Shown here piece by piece: positions 23,463-34,376 of a stretch of 64,000 bases of DNA. The DNA is from Tupaia tana (Eukaryota; Chordata; Mammalia; Scandentia; Tupaiidae). The stretch lies in NCBI GenBank assembly GCA_026018925.1, contig JAKSZU010000004.1, positions 40,381,233 through 40,445,232 on the forward strand. The letters are read 5' to 3'. Within the stretch, counting starts at the first letter, position 1; each line of letters begins with the position of its first letter. The notes beneath the pieces were generated by a model. The model saw nothing but the letters and a program-made list of their open reading frames with translations, was not told where the DNA came from and ran no database searches. Both the position numbers and the translations under genes were made by a program.

Positions 23463-23839
23463 AAATATGGAGAAAGATAAAAATGGCAAACTTATTTTTA
23501 AAAATAGGGAAAATGCTTTGGGACATTGATCTACGCAGAGATTTTTTTTAATGGGACTTTTGAAGCATGAGCAACAAAACAAATATTGACAAATGAGATC
23601 ACTTCAAATTAAAAAGCTTTTGCATGGCAAAGAAAATGGTCAACAGAGTGAGGAGTCAAGCTACAGAATGGGAGAAAATATTTACATGTTATACATCTGA
23701 CAAGGGATTAATAACCAGCATATATAAGGAACTCAAAAAAAAACTTACTAGCGAAAACAAATAATCCAGTTTAAAAATAGGCAATCAACCTTGACTAAAA
23801 CTTTATTTTCTCCTTGACGACTTATCTTATTACCCAATT

Positions 23840-24060
23840 AAAAATTTCAGTACCCCTAAATGAATTCTCCCTATTCACTTCTATAACACTTATAACCTCC
23901 TCATTTATTATTTTATTGTACTTAATTATTTTGTTTACTGTCATCCTTTCCTTCCCCCTAAGATATAAAGTTCTTTGAGTAGGAAATTTTATTTGTTTTG
24001 TTCACTACTGTGTCCCAGATCAGCACAAAATAATCTCACAGTAATTGTTAGTGAGTGAAG
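23840..24060 (+). mobile_element. L2 3'-region fragment
   Basis: The text agatataaagttctttgagt, then tgttttgttcactactgtgt and cccagatcagcacaaaataa, matches the L2 3' order. Confidence 0.55.
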
Positions 24061-24078
24061 AAAATATTAGCACATTTT

Positions 24079-24112
24079 CTCTCTCTCTCTCTCTTTTTTT
24101 TTTTTTTTTTTT
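24079..24112. repeat. (TC)n / poly-T tract
   Basis: Seven TC units run into 21 T. A second T-rich stretch lies at 24158-24183. Confidence 0.85.
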
Positions 24113-25128
24113 TCATTTTTGAGTGATTAATGGTGTCAGGATCACAGTAGTATTTTAATTTTTTTTTCCTTTTTTTTTTCTTTTGGCTAGTTAACACAGC
24201 ATGTTGCAAGGTGGAAGATTCCAGAATCATGAATTTCTTGAGTCCTTTAATAAAATTTCAGTTATTCAAAATATATAAACATATATAAGAGCTTGTTTAA
24301 GTTAAAATAATAAGATGCTTGTAATGGTAAGAAAGTCCTGCTTTTCTTAACCCAAGTCCAAGATATGTCCAAGAAAAACCATGTACCAACTGATACGTCT
24401 TTCTTTTTTGGCTACAGTAATATTTATTTTAATGTTTATAAAATCCCTATAATTTCTATATGCATTTTAAAGGTAAAGACACTAAAATTTCTAAGATTTG
24501 AATCAGTGGTCCTCAAGAATTTCTGTTTAGGCAGTACTTAAAGATAGCATTATGGTTAGTGGGGAAATGTTTTAAAAATCTAAAAAATGACTTTATATTT
24601 TCTAGTGTACATTTACTTGAGAGTAGTTTGAAAAATACTAACTACATTTGGGAATATCCTCATTTTTGACAACTCTCACCCACCTTGTTAAAGTTACTCA
24701 GAGTTACAGTAACATTTAAACCAATTTGTTTAGAAGAGAATGTGTAGAACAATTTGTAACAGACGTACATTTAGGTGAGTAGAAAATGTTTAGATTGATG
24801 ATGAAATGGTGTCTGACTATGAGGTTTTAGAATGCTTTGCCAAGAACTGGGTACAGCCATTGCCACTCTACTGGTGTAGATCTTTAACAAGCGCTCCAGA
24901 TTTTGGTTAAGCAGTCAGCCCTATATTCCAACATTATTCTATCACTAGGAAGCCAAGGCTGGCAATCATGGTAAGCTACTAAAATTTTTCAGATGCCAGT
25001 TTGCATATATTCTGTGTATCTGCAATTTACTTCTTGCTAAAGAATGCTCCCATACTGCCGCACCACATGATCAGGTAAATCGGACAGGGTGGTGGGCGGA
25101 ATGTCTTTCAGAGCATTGTGTCACGCAC

Positions 25129-25163
25129 TGCCTCACAATAGTGTTTTTCTCTATCTGTTATAG
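25129..25163 (+). promoter_or_regulatory. 3' splice site of the LRRC7 exon
   Basis: A pyrimidine-rich stretch (gtgtttttctctatctgtta) precedes TAG at 25161-25163. A plausible branch-point motif, tgcctcac, lies about 27-34 nt upstream. Together with the in-frame LRR and a good donor, this defines the exon start. The branch-point assignment is a guess. Confidence 0.8.
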
Positions 25164-25227
25164 GTCAATGCACAAACTGGCCCAGCTGGAAAGACTTGAC
25201 CTGGGCAATAATGAATTCAGCGAGCTG
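25164..25227 (+). CDS. LRRC7: LRRC7 (densin-180) internal exon encoding part of a leucine-rich repeat (partial gene)
   Basis: LRRC7/densin is a LAP-family (LRR and PDZ) scaffold of the postsynaptic density. The exon carries one base completing the previous codon and then 21 codons. The translation begins SMHKLAQLERLDLGNNEF and ends SEL, matching the LxxLxxLdLgxNxF pattern of a LAP-protein LRR. From memory of the family, the paralogue ERBIN has T/N/R/T substitutions at the start of this repeat, so LRRC7 is the better match; SCRIB is further away. An acceptor (ttatag) ends at 25163 and a donor (gtaagc) begins at 25228. The upstream intron is phase 2 and the downstream one phase 0. The next repeat should begin PEV in the following exon, which I did not find in the window; nor did I find the preceding exon. 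Both flanking introns are therefore large, as expected for this very long neuronal gene. Confidence 0.88.
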
Positions 25228-25233
25228 GTAAGC
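25228..25233 (+). promoter_or_regulatory. 5' splice site of the LRRC7 exon
   Basis: CTG|GTAAGC is a strong donor. It directly follows the last Leu codon of the LRR fragment and leaves the next intron in phase 0. Confidence 0.82.
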
Positions 25234-25519
25234 AAATGCATTTTGTAAATGTGGTGAATACACTCCAGGAGATTATTTCTTTTGCTCTGTTTTTTTTTTG
25301 TTTTGTTTTGTTTTGTTTTTTGTTTTGTTTTTTTTTAATGACTCCAGGTATTAAATCATTGAGTGCACATTTGCATTTGCTAAATATAAAGAGTAAAAAT
25401 AATGCTTGTACGTTAAGTGATTATTTGATTATGTAGTGAGCCACAGAGAACTGGATGATAAGGGATTCGCTTTTAAAAAGTGGGATTGAGGCAGATACAA
25501 ATTGGGGATTTTGAGCACC

Positions 25520-25700
25520 AATTTGTGACAGGAATCATGTTAAGTGTGTTACGTGCATTGCCTCATTTAATCGTGATTGGACACGTCGCCTAAAATCTTT
25601 ATGGAAATAGGATCAGAGCAGTCACTGACATACATAGCTATTATATGGCTGAACAGGTATTAAACCGAGACTTGCTTACCTTCAAAGTTCATACCTTGAA
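25520..25700 (-). mobile_element. MIR-like remnant (antisense)
   Basis: The fragments catgttaagtgtgttacgtg, ttgcctcatttaatcgtgat and ctattatatggctgaacagg follow reverse MIR order loosely. Low identity. Confidence 0.4.
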
Positions 25701-26044
25701 GAATTCTGCTTTAGAGGCTGGTTACTGGCTAATGTGAGAGAAGTGAGTTGCCAAGGGCGTTCTATTTCCAATTACACGGAAAGTGTCGATTGAACGTATG
25801 TTACTGCCTTACTGCCAGTGAAATTGGCAGAACTTGGCCTGCTTCTTGCAGACTTCCGTTTTCTATAAATTGGCCTGCAAATCAAAATCCCAAGTGTAAA
25901 TTAGAAGCAAGCACTCCATAACAAGCAGACCCAGCTTCCTTTATAGACATCGTTCACTCAAATATCTGCAAATTTTGAACATCTAACGTATCTGAAGTGT
26001 CTTTTAACTATTTTTAAATGAAAACATGTAAGTAAGCAATTAGC

Positions 26045-26232
26045 TTTTCTATCTCAGCTCTCTTGCTAGCTATGTGACAATACGAGTTTCATAACCTCCC
26101 CAAGCCTCGCTTTCCTGATATATAAAACGGGGGTTGCAGTGGTTTCTCCTTTACAGGGCTTGTGTGAGAACTAGATGAAGTAATACATAGACAGTTCCTG
26201 GCAAAAGTAGTTCTCAGTAAATGCCAGTATAA
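26045..26232 (+). mobile_element. MIR SINE
   Basis: gctagctatgtgacaatacg, caagcctcgctttcctgata, tgtgagaactagatgaagta and cagttcctggcaaaagtag are in MIR order. This is one of the clearest MIRs in the window, lying 0.8 kb downstream of the exon. Confidence 0.75.
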
Positions 26233-26972
26233 GATCACAAAGTTTCCATCACTGTATACTGAATGCACACACAAAAATTAGCTTGCTTCATTTTGATTAT
26301 CGCTAATCTAGTCATCACCCCAGACACTATCAACTGTTTATTAACAGTGAAAACTGACTTGTCTTCTGTGATTTGAAGTTTAATCTCCTATAAGAAGTTA
26401 GATGATCTCTTTAGGTTGTGTTTATCTTCCTTGTATTAAAATTCTCAGTCTTTCATGAATCCTTTCCCCTTTTCCTTCTCCCCTTGCTAATAGGAAATTT
26501 GGATAGGTGCCAAGGAGGCCATATACCTCTGTACCTTAAGGAACAAAAACTTCCTGGACACAGGCCAGTGTTCGGAAGTGTGCTAACTGCAGTAGGCTGC
26601 TGATACTGCCCCCGTGTTAAGCTTTCAGTTCTAGCCCCTGATCAATTTCTTGGCATCAGGCCGAAACCCAGTGGGCATTGTTGTATTCAGCTCTCACTGG
26701 CTGTGCATGTAGGAGTCTCTGCCCGGTCCCCACCTCCAATACCAGGATGGACTGTTTCTCCCCAGTTTCTGTTGTGAAGGTACTTTAACAGTCAGACTGT
26801 GGTAGTGGCCACATCGCCAGTCACTGCTTTGAAGCTAAACTCAGAGCCTCTCCTGCTTGCTGCATTATGTTGCCAAGTTCACTCTGCTTGAATGCTCCCA
26901 GAGTTGTTCTATGGCAGCCTGAAGGTGGCCCCAACACAGATATTATGGTAAGAATGGTATTTAGCCAAAGTA

Positions 26973-27265
26973 CCTCTGACAATTTTATCTTTTTTTTTTT
27001 TTTTTTTTTTTTTTTTTGGAGAGGTTTTTGCTATAGGGCACGTGCGCTCACCAGAAAGACAGAAAGCAAGAAATCACCCCCCAGGGGGAATGGCCATGCC
27101 ACAATCCCTTTTCCTCCATCCTCCTCTTGGGATCTTGGGCGCGCACGCACACTCACCCAGTGTGAGTTTAAGCCACCGGATCCGGGACTCGAATTGTGGT
27201 CGACTACATGGAAGTCCAGCAACATAGCCATTACACTAACTGCTGGTCCCCCCCTGACATTTTTA
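26973..27265 (-). mobile_element. Family A SINE with 29-nt poly-T (tail) on the left
   Basis: The element covers 26988-27250. Flanks cctctgacaatttta / cccctgacattttta are similar. The 152-codon ORF through here is an artefact of the SINE. Confidence 0.92.
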
Positions 27266-27369
27266 AAGGAGACATTTATTAATGAAAGTAGAGAAACTGG
27301 AGCAGGGGTGTTAAGTAACAGATAGTGGCACAACTGGTAGACTTACATTCATTTTATAAGTTAGTGGTT

Positions 27370-27560
27370 AAAAATCTGGGTCTGCCCATACTTTCATTAA
27401 GACATGTAGCTTGGCCTAGCAACTGAAAAAACATGGACAGTGGATGCTGATAAAATGAGATTTGACTCGCCATCCCTGGCTAACTGGGTACCTTTGAATC
27501 TGTGGTTCATTCTCTAACCTCACCTTCCTCATCAATAAAATAAGGTTTTTGATCCTAACT
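27370..27560 (+). mobile_element. MIR SINE remnant
   Basis: The stretch ctggctaactgggtaccttt, then cctcaccttcctcatcaata and aaataaggttt, matches the MIR core and 3' portion. Confidence 0.6.
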
Positions 27561-28202
27561 ATTTGGGATCAATAGGCATTTTGACAAATTTTATTTTGAC
27601 AACTTTTAGGCAAGAAAATCTACTATAAATATTCATTACATGTTTCAATTCATTTCAGACCCGTCCAGCATATCATTTACAAGGCTTTCATGTGAATATT
27701 TGTGAATTAATTTTTTACTGTAAATATTTGGGTCAATAAAGAAGAATAGGTCCTGTTTACTTAATTTTTTAAAAATAGACTAATTGATAGTATTTTTCCC
27801 ATATTCTTTTATAATTTCTTATTTACATTCAATCATCGAACATCTCTGTAGCTCGCAATATGATTTTTCAAAGTATGCAAACAGTACATGACAATCAAAT
27901 CATAGGTATTACCGTACACATCATTTTTCAATAGAGAACTTTAAAATTATTTTAATGAATGTTTCATGGTATCTAAGAAATCATATGAGCAGAAATTATT
28001 TTTGTCTTTTGATATGGCAATATTCTATGCTAGACACAAAGTAAGTCTCCCGTTCCAAGCTTTTTAACCTCTGCCCTAAGGGGTCCTTTATTTGATAATG
28101 CTTGGAAAGTTTAATTATGAAACTTCACATTCCTAATGTTATTCACTTTTAATAAAATATCTGATTATTAGTCATATGTGCATAACTGGCTGCTGTTTCT
28201 CT

Positions 28203-28513
28203 GATAGTAGATAGTGTTTTTTTGTTGTTTTTTTTTTTTTTCTTTTTTTGGAGAGGTTTTTGCTATAGGGCGCGTGCGCTCGCCAGACAGACAGAGACAG
28301 AGAGATAGAAAGCAGGAAATCACCCCCCAGGGGGGATGGCCACACCACAATCCTTTCTCCTCCATTCCCCTCTCGGGATCTTGGGCACGCACGCACAGGC
28401 GCCCGGCGTGAGTTTAAGCCGCCGCGTCCGGGACTCGAACCGCGGTCGACTACGTGGGAGTCCAGCGACATAGCCATTACGCTAACTGCTGGTCCCATTC
28501 GATAGTAGATAGT
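28203..28513 (-). mobile_element. Young family A SINE with 13-bp target-site duplication
   Basis: The element covers 28216-28500 with flanks gatagtagatagt. It is extremely CpG-rich (gtgcgctcgccagac, gccgccgcgtccgggactcg). Four extra bases (attc) separate the head from the right flank. It forms an inverted pair with the next SINE. Confidence 0.95.
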
Positions 28514-28714
28514 TTTAATCAGACAAAGAGAATGTTCTCCAATAAGAGGCCTCTAGAACAATGTAAAGGGGAGGAGAGGACATCAAATTCCATTCTGTAA
28601 TTAGATATTGGCAACAAGAAGGTTATCATTAGATGATACATTTTGTTTGAATGCCGTGGTAAAGAGACAATGTGGAGAGTACATGACTGTAAGTTAAAAA
28701 AAAAAAAAAAACTT

Positions 28715-29013
28715 AGAAAGTGAAAACCTATGGGAACCAGCAGTTAGAGTAATGGCTATGTCGCTGGACTCCCACGTAGTCGACCGAGATTTGCGTTCCG
28801 GACCCGGTGGCTTAAAACTCACGCCGGGCACGTGTGCGTGCGTGCCCAAGATCCCGAGAGGAGAATGGAGGAGAAGGGATTGCGGCGTGACCATCCCCCC
28901 GGGGGGTGATTTCTCGCTTTCTGTCTCTCTCTCTCTGTCTGGCGAGCGCACGCACCCTATAGCGAAAACCTCTCAAAAAAAAAAAAAAGAAAAAAAAGAA
29001 AGTGAAAATCTAA
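28715..29013 (+). mobile_element. Young family A SINE with 17-bp target-site duplication
   Basis: The element covers 28732-28996. Flanks agaaagtgaaaacctat / agaaagtgaaaatctaat are near-identical. The B-box region is altered (gatttgcgttccgg), shared with 33201 and 54695, which have ttcgcgtcccgg-type sequences: a subfamily marker. Confidence 0.95.
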
Positions 29014-29189
29014 TGAGAATAAGCTTTTGCTTGCTTGAGGAAGCAATATAAATATACCAAAGAAGATTCAAAGAACTATCTATGGATGCCTTTGTAATAA
29101 TGAAAAAGAGGAAGCAAAAGAATTTATCTTACATCTAACAGCAGCAAACCCTGAAAGATATTGGGCAGAGTCCTAGAAATATAATAGAT

Positions 29190-29400
29190 TCTTCTTACAG
29201 GTTTTAAAATTGTTTTTCTTATGGATTATTTTGGTCAACATAAAACTGATAAATGTTCATTGAAGGTAATTCGGAATGTAAAAAGAAGTATAAAAACAAT
29301 AGTAAAAGTATCTCCTGAATGCATCTTATACAACCATTGTTAACATGTTTTGGTATATCCTCCTTCCCATCCCCATTTCTTTTTTAAAGTGCGTTCAAAT
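29190..29400 (-). repeat. Possible old L1/HAL1 3' remnant
   Basis: The stretch ccattgttaacatgttttgg, preceded by AT-rich text with aaaagaagtataaaaac, resembles a common old LINE end. Weak. Confidence 0.3.
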
Positions 29401-29590
29401 GAGTACTTGGCATCAGGCCAGAAGTGGGATACTATTAGATTGATGTGTGGAGTTGCAAAACATCAACTCTTAAAGATCTCTGTATGCTCTGGGTAGAATA
29501 TCCTCTTTAGTGTCACAGAATAATTGGGAACTTCCCAACTGTTATGGAATGGTTCAGGGACTCTGAAACATTCATCGACCATCATAAGAC

Positions 29591-29801
29591 TTAAAAGTCC
29601 TATGATATGGACCAGCAGGTAGTGTAGTGGTTAAGGCACTGGACATTCCCACATAGCTGACTGCGGTTTGAGTCCCAGACCTGGTGGCTTCCTTTCTCAC
29701 GTTCTCTTTCTCTCTCTCTCTGTCTCTCCCTGGTCAGATTTAAAAAAAAAAATAAAATTTAAATGAATAAATAAAATTAAATAACTTTTAAAAGTCCTAT
29801 G
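29591..29801 (+). mobile_element. Short-form (S) SINE with 14-bp perfect target-site duplication
   Basis: The element covers 29605-29787 between copies of ttaaaagtcctatg. The head accagcaggtagtgtagtgg runs straight from the B box into a TC-rich stretch and an AAATGAATAAATAAA-type tail. The family A body is absent and the ends are intact. Confidence 0.9.
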
Positions 29802-32115
29802 GTTGGTATGTTTTAATAATTCATGTATGTATTGATCTATCTAGTAAACTAAGAATCCCTATTGGTCCTGATCTGGTGGAGGAAATAATGGAGCCCCTAA
29901 AAGTTGGTCATAGTGTATAAGAAACACCAAAGAAAATGGAGCGGTTGAGCTGCAGATCTCGGATTGACTTGAGAAGTGAATCCAGAAACAGTGAGGCCAT
30001 CGCTGACCATCTCCTAATATAGCCCCAGCTGCCAGCTCCTCAGAATCCCACTGCCTCTCCCATTCCATTCCTTCATTGGAAAAGAGAGAGCTATTATGTG
30101 AAGGAAAATGTCAGCCCCAAAACTCTATGAGGGCTGACATTGACTCTTCTCAGAGTCAATCTTCATAAGAAGCAAAGTAAGCTTTTCTGCAAGTCAAAAA
30201 GAAAGAGAACCTAGCCCAGAGGAGACTAACAGCAGACTGGGCAGTGGTTTGTGTGTGGTTGAAAATACAAGAATTCAAAGGAAGTATGCTTTGCAGCAAC
30301 GGCTACAACCCCCTGACCACAGAGTGACCAAGGGCAGCAGGCAAGGAAGACAGTGCTTACTGTGGTCATTGGAGCAATGAATTTCCCAATAGACTTCCAC
30401 AAGATGAAAACTCTTAAAGGAATAATTGGAGGAGGACCCTAGGAAAGGCCTGATTCCTGATCCTGTGCTATTCAAGAAGTGAGGTCAGAGAAATAAGGTT
30501 TGAAATTTTACTGTAAATAAGTCATAATACATACTGGGTTTTTGTGTCTATATAGATATTTCTATCTACTAAATGAGAATTATAATTCACAGTATATTTT
30601 GTATTAAGGCATGGTTATCAAAATCAAATAATTTAATTCTTCATGGGGATTATAATTTGTAAACTTTACTTCTTGTAGCTGAATTAAGAAGAACATCAAA
30701 TAATGGCTACAATATAAATAGTAAAATAAAACTGAAATTTGAGAAAAAATGAAATCAAAGAAGCTTAAATTTTTATCTCAATTTTATGCATATTAAATGA
30801 TATGTGATATATGTTTAAGTTAGGAAGCGAAGCAGAATGTACCTTTGAACCTACCACCACCTTCCTCTGAATTAGAACATTGCCGTTCTGTTTAACCACC
30901 CGTATGCTCTTCCCCAGTCCCATCGTTCTGTCTTTTCCTCAAGGGTTAACTACAATCCTAAATTTTGCTTAACATTCCTTTGCTGTAGTTTTATCTTATT
31001 CATATGTATCTCAAAGTATTTTTCTCATTCCTAAAAACATGATCATACCACAACTTATTTATCTTTTCTTATCTTCCTGGACCGTTATTTTATCCAGGTG
31101 TGTGTTATTACACTGCTGCTATAAATATTCATATAAATCCACGTATGCAAAAGTTTATCTAAAACACATATTTAGAAGTGGAATTTCTTGGTTATAAATA
31201 ATGCACATCTCTAAAAATAACGTTTTGTTTTTCAAAGTAAGTGTACTCATTTACTAGCACTGTGTAATAGGTCCCATGCTTTGCATCTTCATCAACATTT
31301 GATATTGCCAGATTTCTTATTCTTGCCAAACTAGTGGGTATAAAGTGGCATCTCATTATAATCTCAATTTGCATATTTCTGATTTCTAGTAAGATGAGTG
31401 AGTTTTTCATATGTTTGTAGTAGATTGAGTTTTCTGTGAAATGCCTGTTCATCCATTTTGGCCATTTTCCTGCTGGTTGTCTTTGTCTTTTTCATTTATA
31501 AGGATGTGTTATATATTCTACAAATTCTCTGTTGGTTAAATGTACTGTAGATAGCTCCTCCCAGTCTTCAGAGAGTCTTTTTATTTTGTACAAGTAAAAA
31601 GTAAAAGTTTTTTCCTTATTTGTTCCTCAAAACTTTTTATTTTTGAGAACCAAAAGTTCTTACTTGTAATATAATGAAATATATACATTTTTTTGTGTCT
31701 AGCACATGTAGTGTCTTGCTTAAAAAATCCTTCCCTACCAAAATCAGGAAGATTTCTCATCTAAAAGTTTGAAGATTTCCTTTTTCAAATCAAGTTTATT
31801 TCCACCTGGATTTAATTTTTTATACTGTGTGTATTATTTTTTACTTAACAGATGCTTAGTTTTCCAAGCAAAACTTGTTAAGCACTATAGTCCTTCATTT
31901 CCATAAAAATATGGGTCACCTCTTAACAAAATATGATTTCTGTACATTTATAAGTTACTTCATTGATTGTTCAGTTTATTTCCTGGGTATCAAATCAAAT
32001 TATCTAAACGAGCACAAAAAAACAAGTTTTGTGACCTAATAAGTCTCCCCAACTTAGGCATCCAGACATTTACTTTTCATACAAATTTTAGAATCAGTTC
32101 ACCAAGTCTCTTAAA

Positions 32116-32402
32116 AGGAAAAATATATAGGGACCAGCAGTTAGTGTAATGGCTATGTTGTTGAACTCCCATGTAGTTGACCATGGTTTGAGTCCCGGAC
32201 CCGGTGGCTTAAACTCACACTGGGCACGTGTGCGTGTGTGCCCAAGATCCCAAGAGGAGAATGGAGGAGAAGGGATTGTGGCATGGCCATCCCCCCTGGG
32301 GGGGGTGATTTCTCGCTTTTTATCTCTCTGTCTCTGTCTTTCTGGCAAGTGCACGCACCCTATAACCAAAAAGCCATTCCAAAAAAAGAAGGAAAAAATA
32401 TA
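32116..32402 (+). mobile_element. Family A SINE nested in L1
   Basis: The element covers 32130-32389, flanked by aaggaaaaatata-type repeats. It starts gggaccagcagttagtgtaa. An opposite-strand 138-codon ORF here is not a gene. Confidence 0.92.
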
Positions 32403-32640
32403 TTGTTGAGATTTGATTAGAAATGTACTGATGATGTTATACTCAATTTTATTGGATTGAGAATGGAGAATTGACATTTTTATGATATTTTTCTGCATTA
32501 ACATGAACACATCTTCATTTCCTGTCCATTTTAATAAATTTCAGTTGTTTTCTAACTTTCTTCACTTGTTTTGTGCATTTTTAGTTAGTTTATTTCTAAC
32601 TGCCTTGTCTTTTTGTTTTAGTTATAAATGTACTTAACAC

Positions 32641-32838
32641 ATTGTAGTGTCAGGGCCAGCAGGTGGAATGGTGGTTGAGGTAGTGGGCTCCCACATGGCT
32701 GACTGCAGTTTGTGTTCTAGACCTGGTGGTTTGCTTTCTCACTTTCTCTCTCTGTCCTATAGCAAATTGCAAATTTCAAATTATAATAATAATAAAATTA
32801 AATTAAATGAATAATTCTTTTCTAAAAATTGTAGTGTC
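32641..32838 (+). mobile_element. Short-form (S) SINE with 11-bp target-site duplication
   Basis: The element covers 32652-32827 between copies of attgtagtgtc. The head is followed by cactttctctctctgtccta then an AT-rich tail with ATAATAATAATAA. Confidence 0.85.
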
Positions 32839-33088
32839 CAGTTGTTCAAGGATTCCACATGGCTGACCTTTGAATCCCAGCCATGGTGGCTTGAAAAACA
32901 CACTGAGCACATTGCATTGTGCCCAAAGTCCTCACAGGATGAAGAAATAGAGAAGGGATTGTAGTGTGACCATAGCCCATTGGCAGTGGGGCGGGGGTGG
33001 TGCTTTCTCTCTCTCATCTCTCCATTTCTCTCTGGTAAATGTGCTCACCCTCTGGCAACTAAAACAAAAACAAAAAAGAAAAAAGCCT
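32839..33088 (+). mobile_element. Family A SINE, 5'-shortened older copy
   Basis: Joins the preceding short SINE directly. The A-box half of the head is missing; ccacatggctgacctttgaa onward is present with agaagggattgtagtgtgac and an A-rich end. Confidence 0.75.
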
Positions 33089-33122
33089 AGTCCTCACTGT
33101 TGTTTCAGGTAGTTATCCATTT

Positions 33123-33149
33123 CTTTTTTTTTTTTTTTTTTTTTTTTTT
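33123..33149. repeat. Poly-T tract (27 T)
   Basis: Uninterrupted T run with no SINE attached on its right, so probably the tail of a lost or truncated antisense retrotransposon. Confidence 0.85.
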
Positions 33150-33182
33150 CATTTATATCTGGCCATCTGCTAAGCCCTCATA

Positions 33183-33490
33183 ATGATACGTATAATTTGT
33201 TGGGAACAAGCAGTTAGTGTAATGGCTGTATCCCTGGACTCCCATGTAGTCGACCGCGGTTCACGTCCCAGACCTGGTGGCTTAAAACTCACGCCGGGCG
33301 CGTGTGCGTGCGTGCCCAAGATCCTGAGAGGAGAATGGAGGAGAAGGGATTGCAGCGTGACCATCCCCCCTGGGGGGTGATTTCTCGCTTTCTGTCTCTC
33401 TGTCTCTCTCTGTCTGTCTGGCGAACACACGCGTCCTATAGCGAAAACCTCTCCACAAAAAAAGAAAAAAAAATGATATGTATAATTTGT
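33183..33490 (+). mobile_element. Young family A SINE with 18-bp target-site duplication
   Basis: The element covers 33201-33472. Flanks atgata(c/t)gtataatttgt differ at one base. CpGs are well preserved (cacgccgggcgcgtgtgcg). It shares the ttcacgtccc B-box variant with 28732. Confidence 0.95.
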
Positions 33491-33700
33491 CTATAGATGC
33501 TTTAATGATTTCTATCTAACTGATCAGTTAAGTCAGCAAATAATCATAGTTTGTTTTCTTGTTCCTCAAGTTTTAAACACTTTCTTTCTTTCTCTTGCCA
33601 TAGGTTTGACCAAGACCCCTAGTAATTTGTTGAATAGAAATGAATGTCATTGTCTGATTCCTGATTTTATTGGGAATGCATTTAGTGATTTGTCATTAAG

Positions 33701-33970
33701 AATGCTCTTTACAGCAGGTGGCATCGTGATTAAGGTACTAGACTCCCATAAGGTTGACTGCCATTCAAGTCCTGGACTTGGAGGTTTGAAACTCATGCTG
33801 GGTGCTTATGTGTGCATATCCAAAATCCCGAGAAGAGAATGAACGAGAAGGGATTATGGTGTGGCCATCCTCTGGGGCTTGATTTCTTGCTTCTGTCTCT
33901 GTCTCCCCAGCGAGGACATGTGCCCTATAGCAAAAATCTCTCTCAAAAGAAAAAAAAAATGCTCTTTACT
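33701..33970 (+). mobile_element. Family A SINE, older, with 12-bp target-site duplication
   Basis: The element covers 33713-33958 between copies of aatgctctttac. The first 10 nt of the head are missing, so it is slightly 5'-truncated. It lies in antisense L1. Confidence 0.9.
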
Positions 33971-34127
33971 GTTAGTTTTTCATAGATACTCTATCAAGTT
34001 CAGGACATAGTTTCTTCTTTCTAGATTACTAAAAGAATTTATTATGAAGAAATACAAAATCTATGGATTTTTTTGGCATTTATTGAAATAACAGTTTCTT
34101 TCTCCTTTAATCTATTAATGCTATAAT

Positions 34128-34376
34128 TTATTTTTTTTTTTTAAGAGAGATTTATGCTTTAGGGTGAACGTGCTCACTGGAGAGACAGAGAGAGAGAAAG
34201 TGAAAAATCACCCCTCAAAGTGTATGGCAGTGCCGCAATCCCTTCTCCAGTCTCTTCTCAGTATTTTGAGCATGCACACTAACATATCCAGCATGAATTT
34301 TAAGCTGCCAGGTCCTGGATTTGAACTAGTACAGGGGAGTCCAGCGACGTAATCATTATGCCGTCTGCTGGTACCC
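34128..34376 (-). mobile_element. Family A SINE nested in L1
   Basis: In reverse: ggtaccagcagacggcataa head, then the body with cccttctccag on the + strand. Flanking aatgct may be a short duplication. Confidence 0.85.

Larger units (their letters stand above)
21228..23787 (+). mobile_element. L1 ORF2 segment (reverse transcriptase to late ORF2) with four nested SINEs
   Basis: At 21238-21540 an uninterrupted 100-codon piece carries the reverse-transcriptase stretch [16 protein letters not shown] and [13 protein letters not shown]. The usual catalytic ADD position reads KNG, so the enzyme is dead. L1 text continues at 21541-22100, 22384-22520, 22660-22811, 23080-23141 and 23463-23787 (cttttgcatggcaaagaaaa). 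The gaps are the SINEs at 22107, 22524, 22812 and 23142. This is a pseudogenic fragment. Confidence 0.8.
1..25163 (+). other. LRRC7: LRRC7 upstream intron (partial, no exon seen)
   Basis: No other exon-like segment with splice signals and LAP-protein LRR coding was recognised. The stretch is filled with repeats listed separately. Parts where I recognise nothing include 310-830, 12200-13269, 13520-14550, 16640-17440 and 24080-25120. Regulatory elements cannot be called from sequence alone. Confidence 0.7.

Noticed and set aside
26867-27325. Longest ORF in the window (152 codons, + strand)
   Set aside because: It runs through poly-T and an antisense family A SINE; the same peptide phrases recur in other SINE copies. 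No gene support.
29859-30475. Two reverse-strand ORFs of 69 and 66 codons
   Set aside because: No recognisable domain, no splice context; not supported as a gene. The region remains unassigned.
32094-32510. 138-codon ORF on the - strand
   Set aside because: It is the reverse of a family A SINE plus L1 flank.
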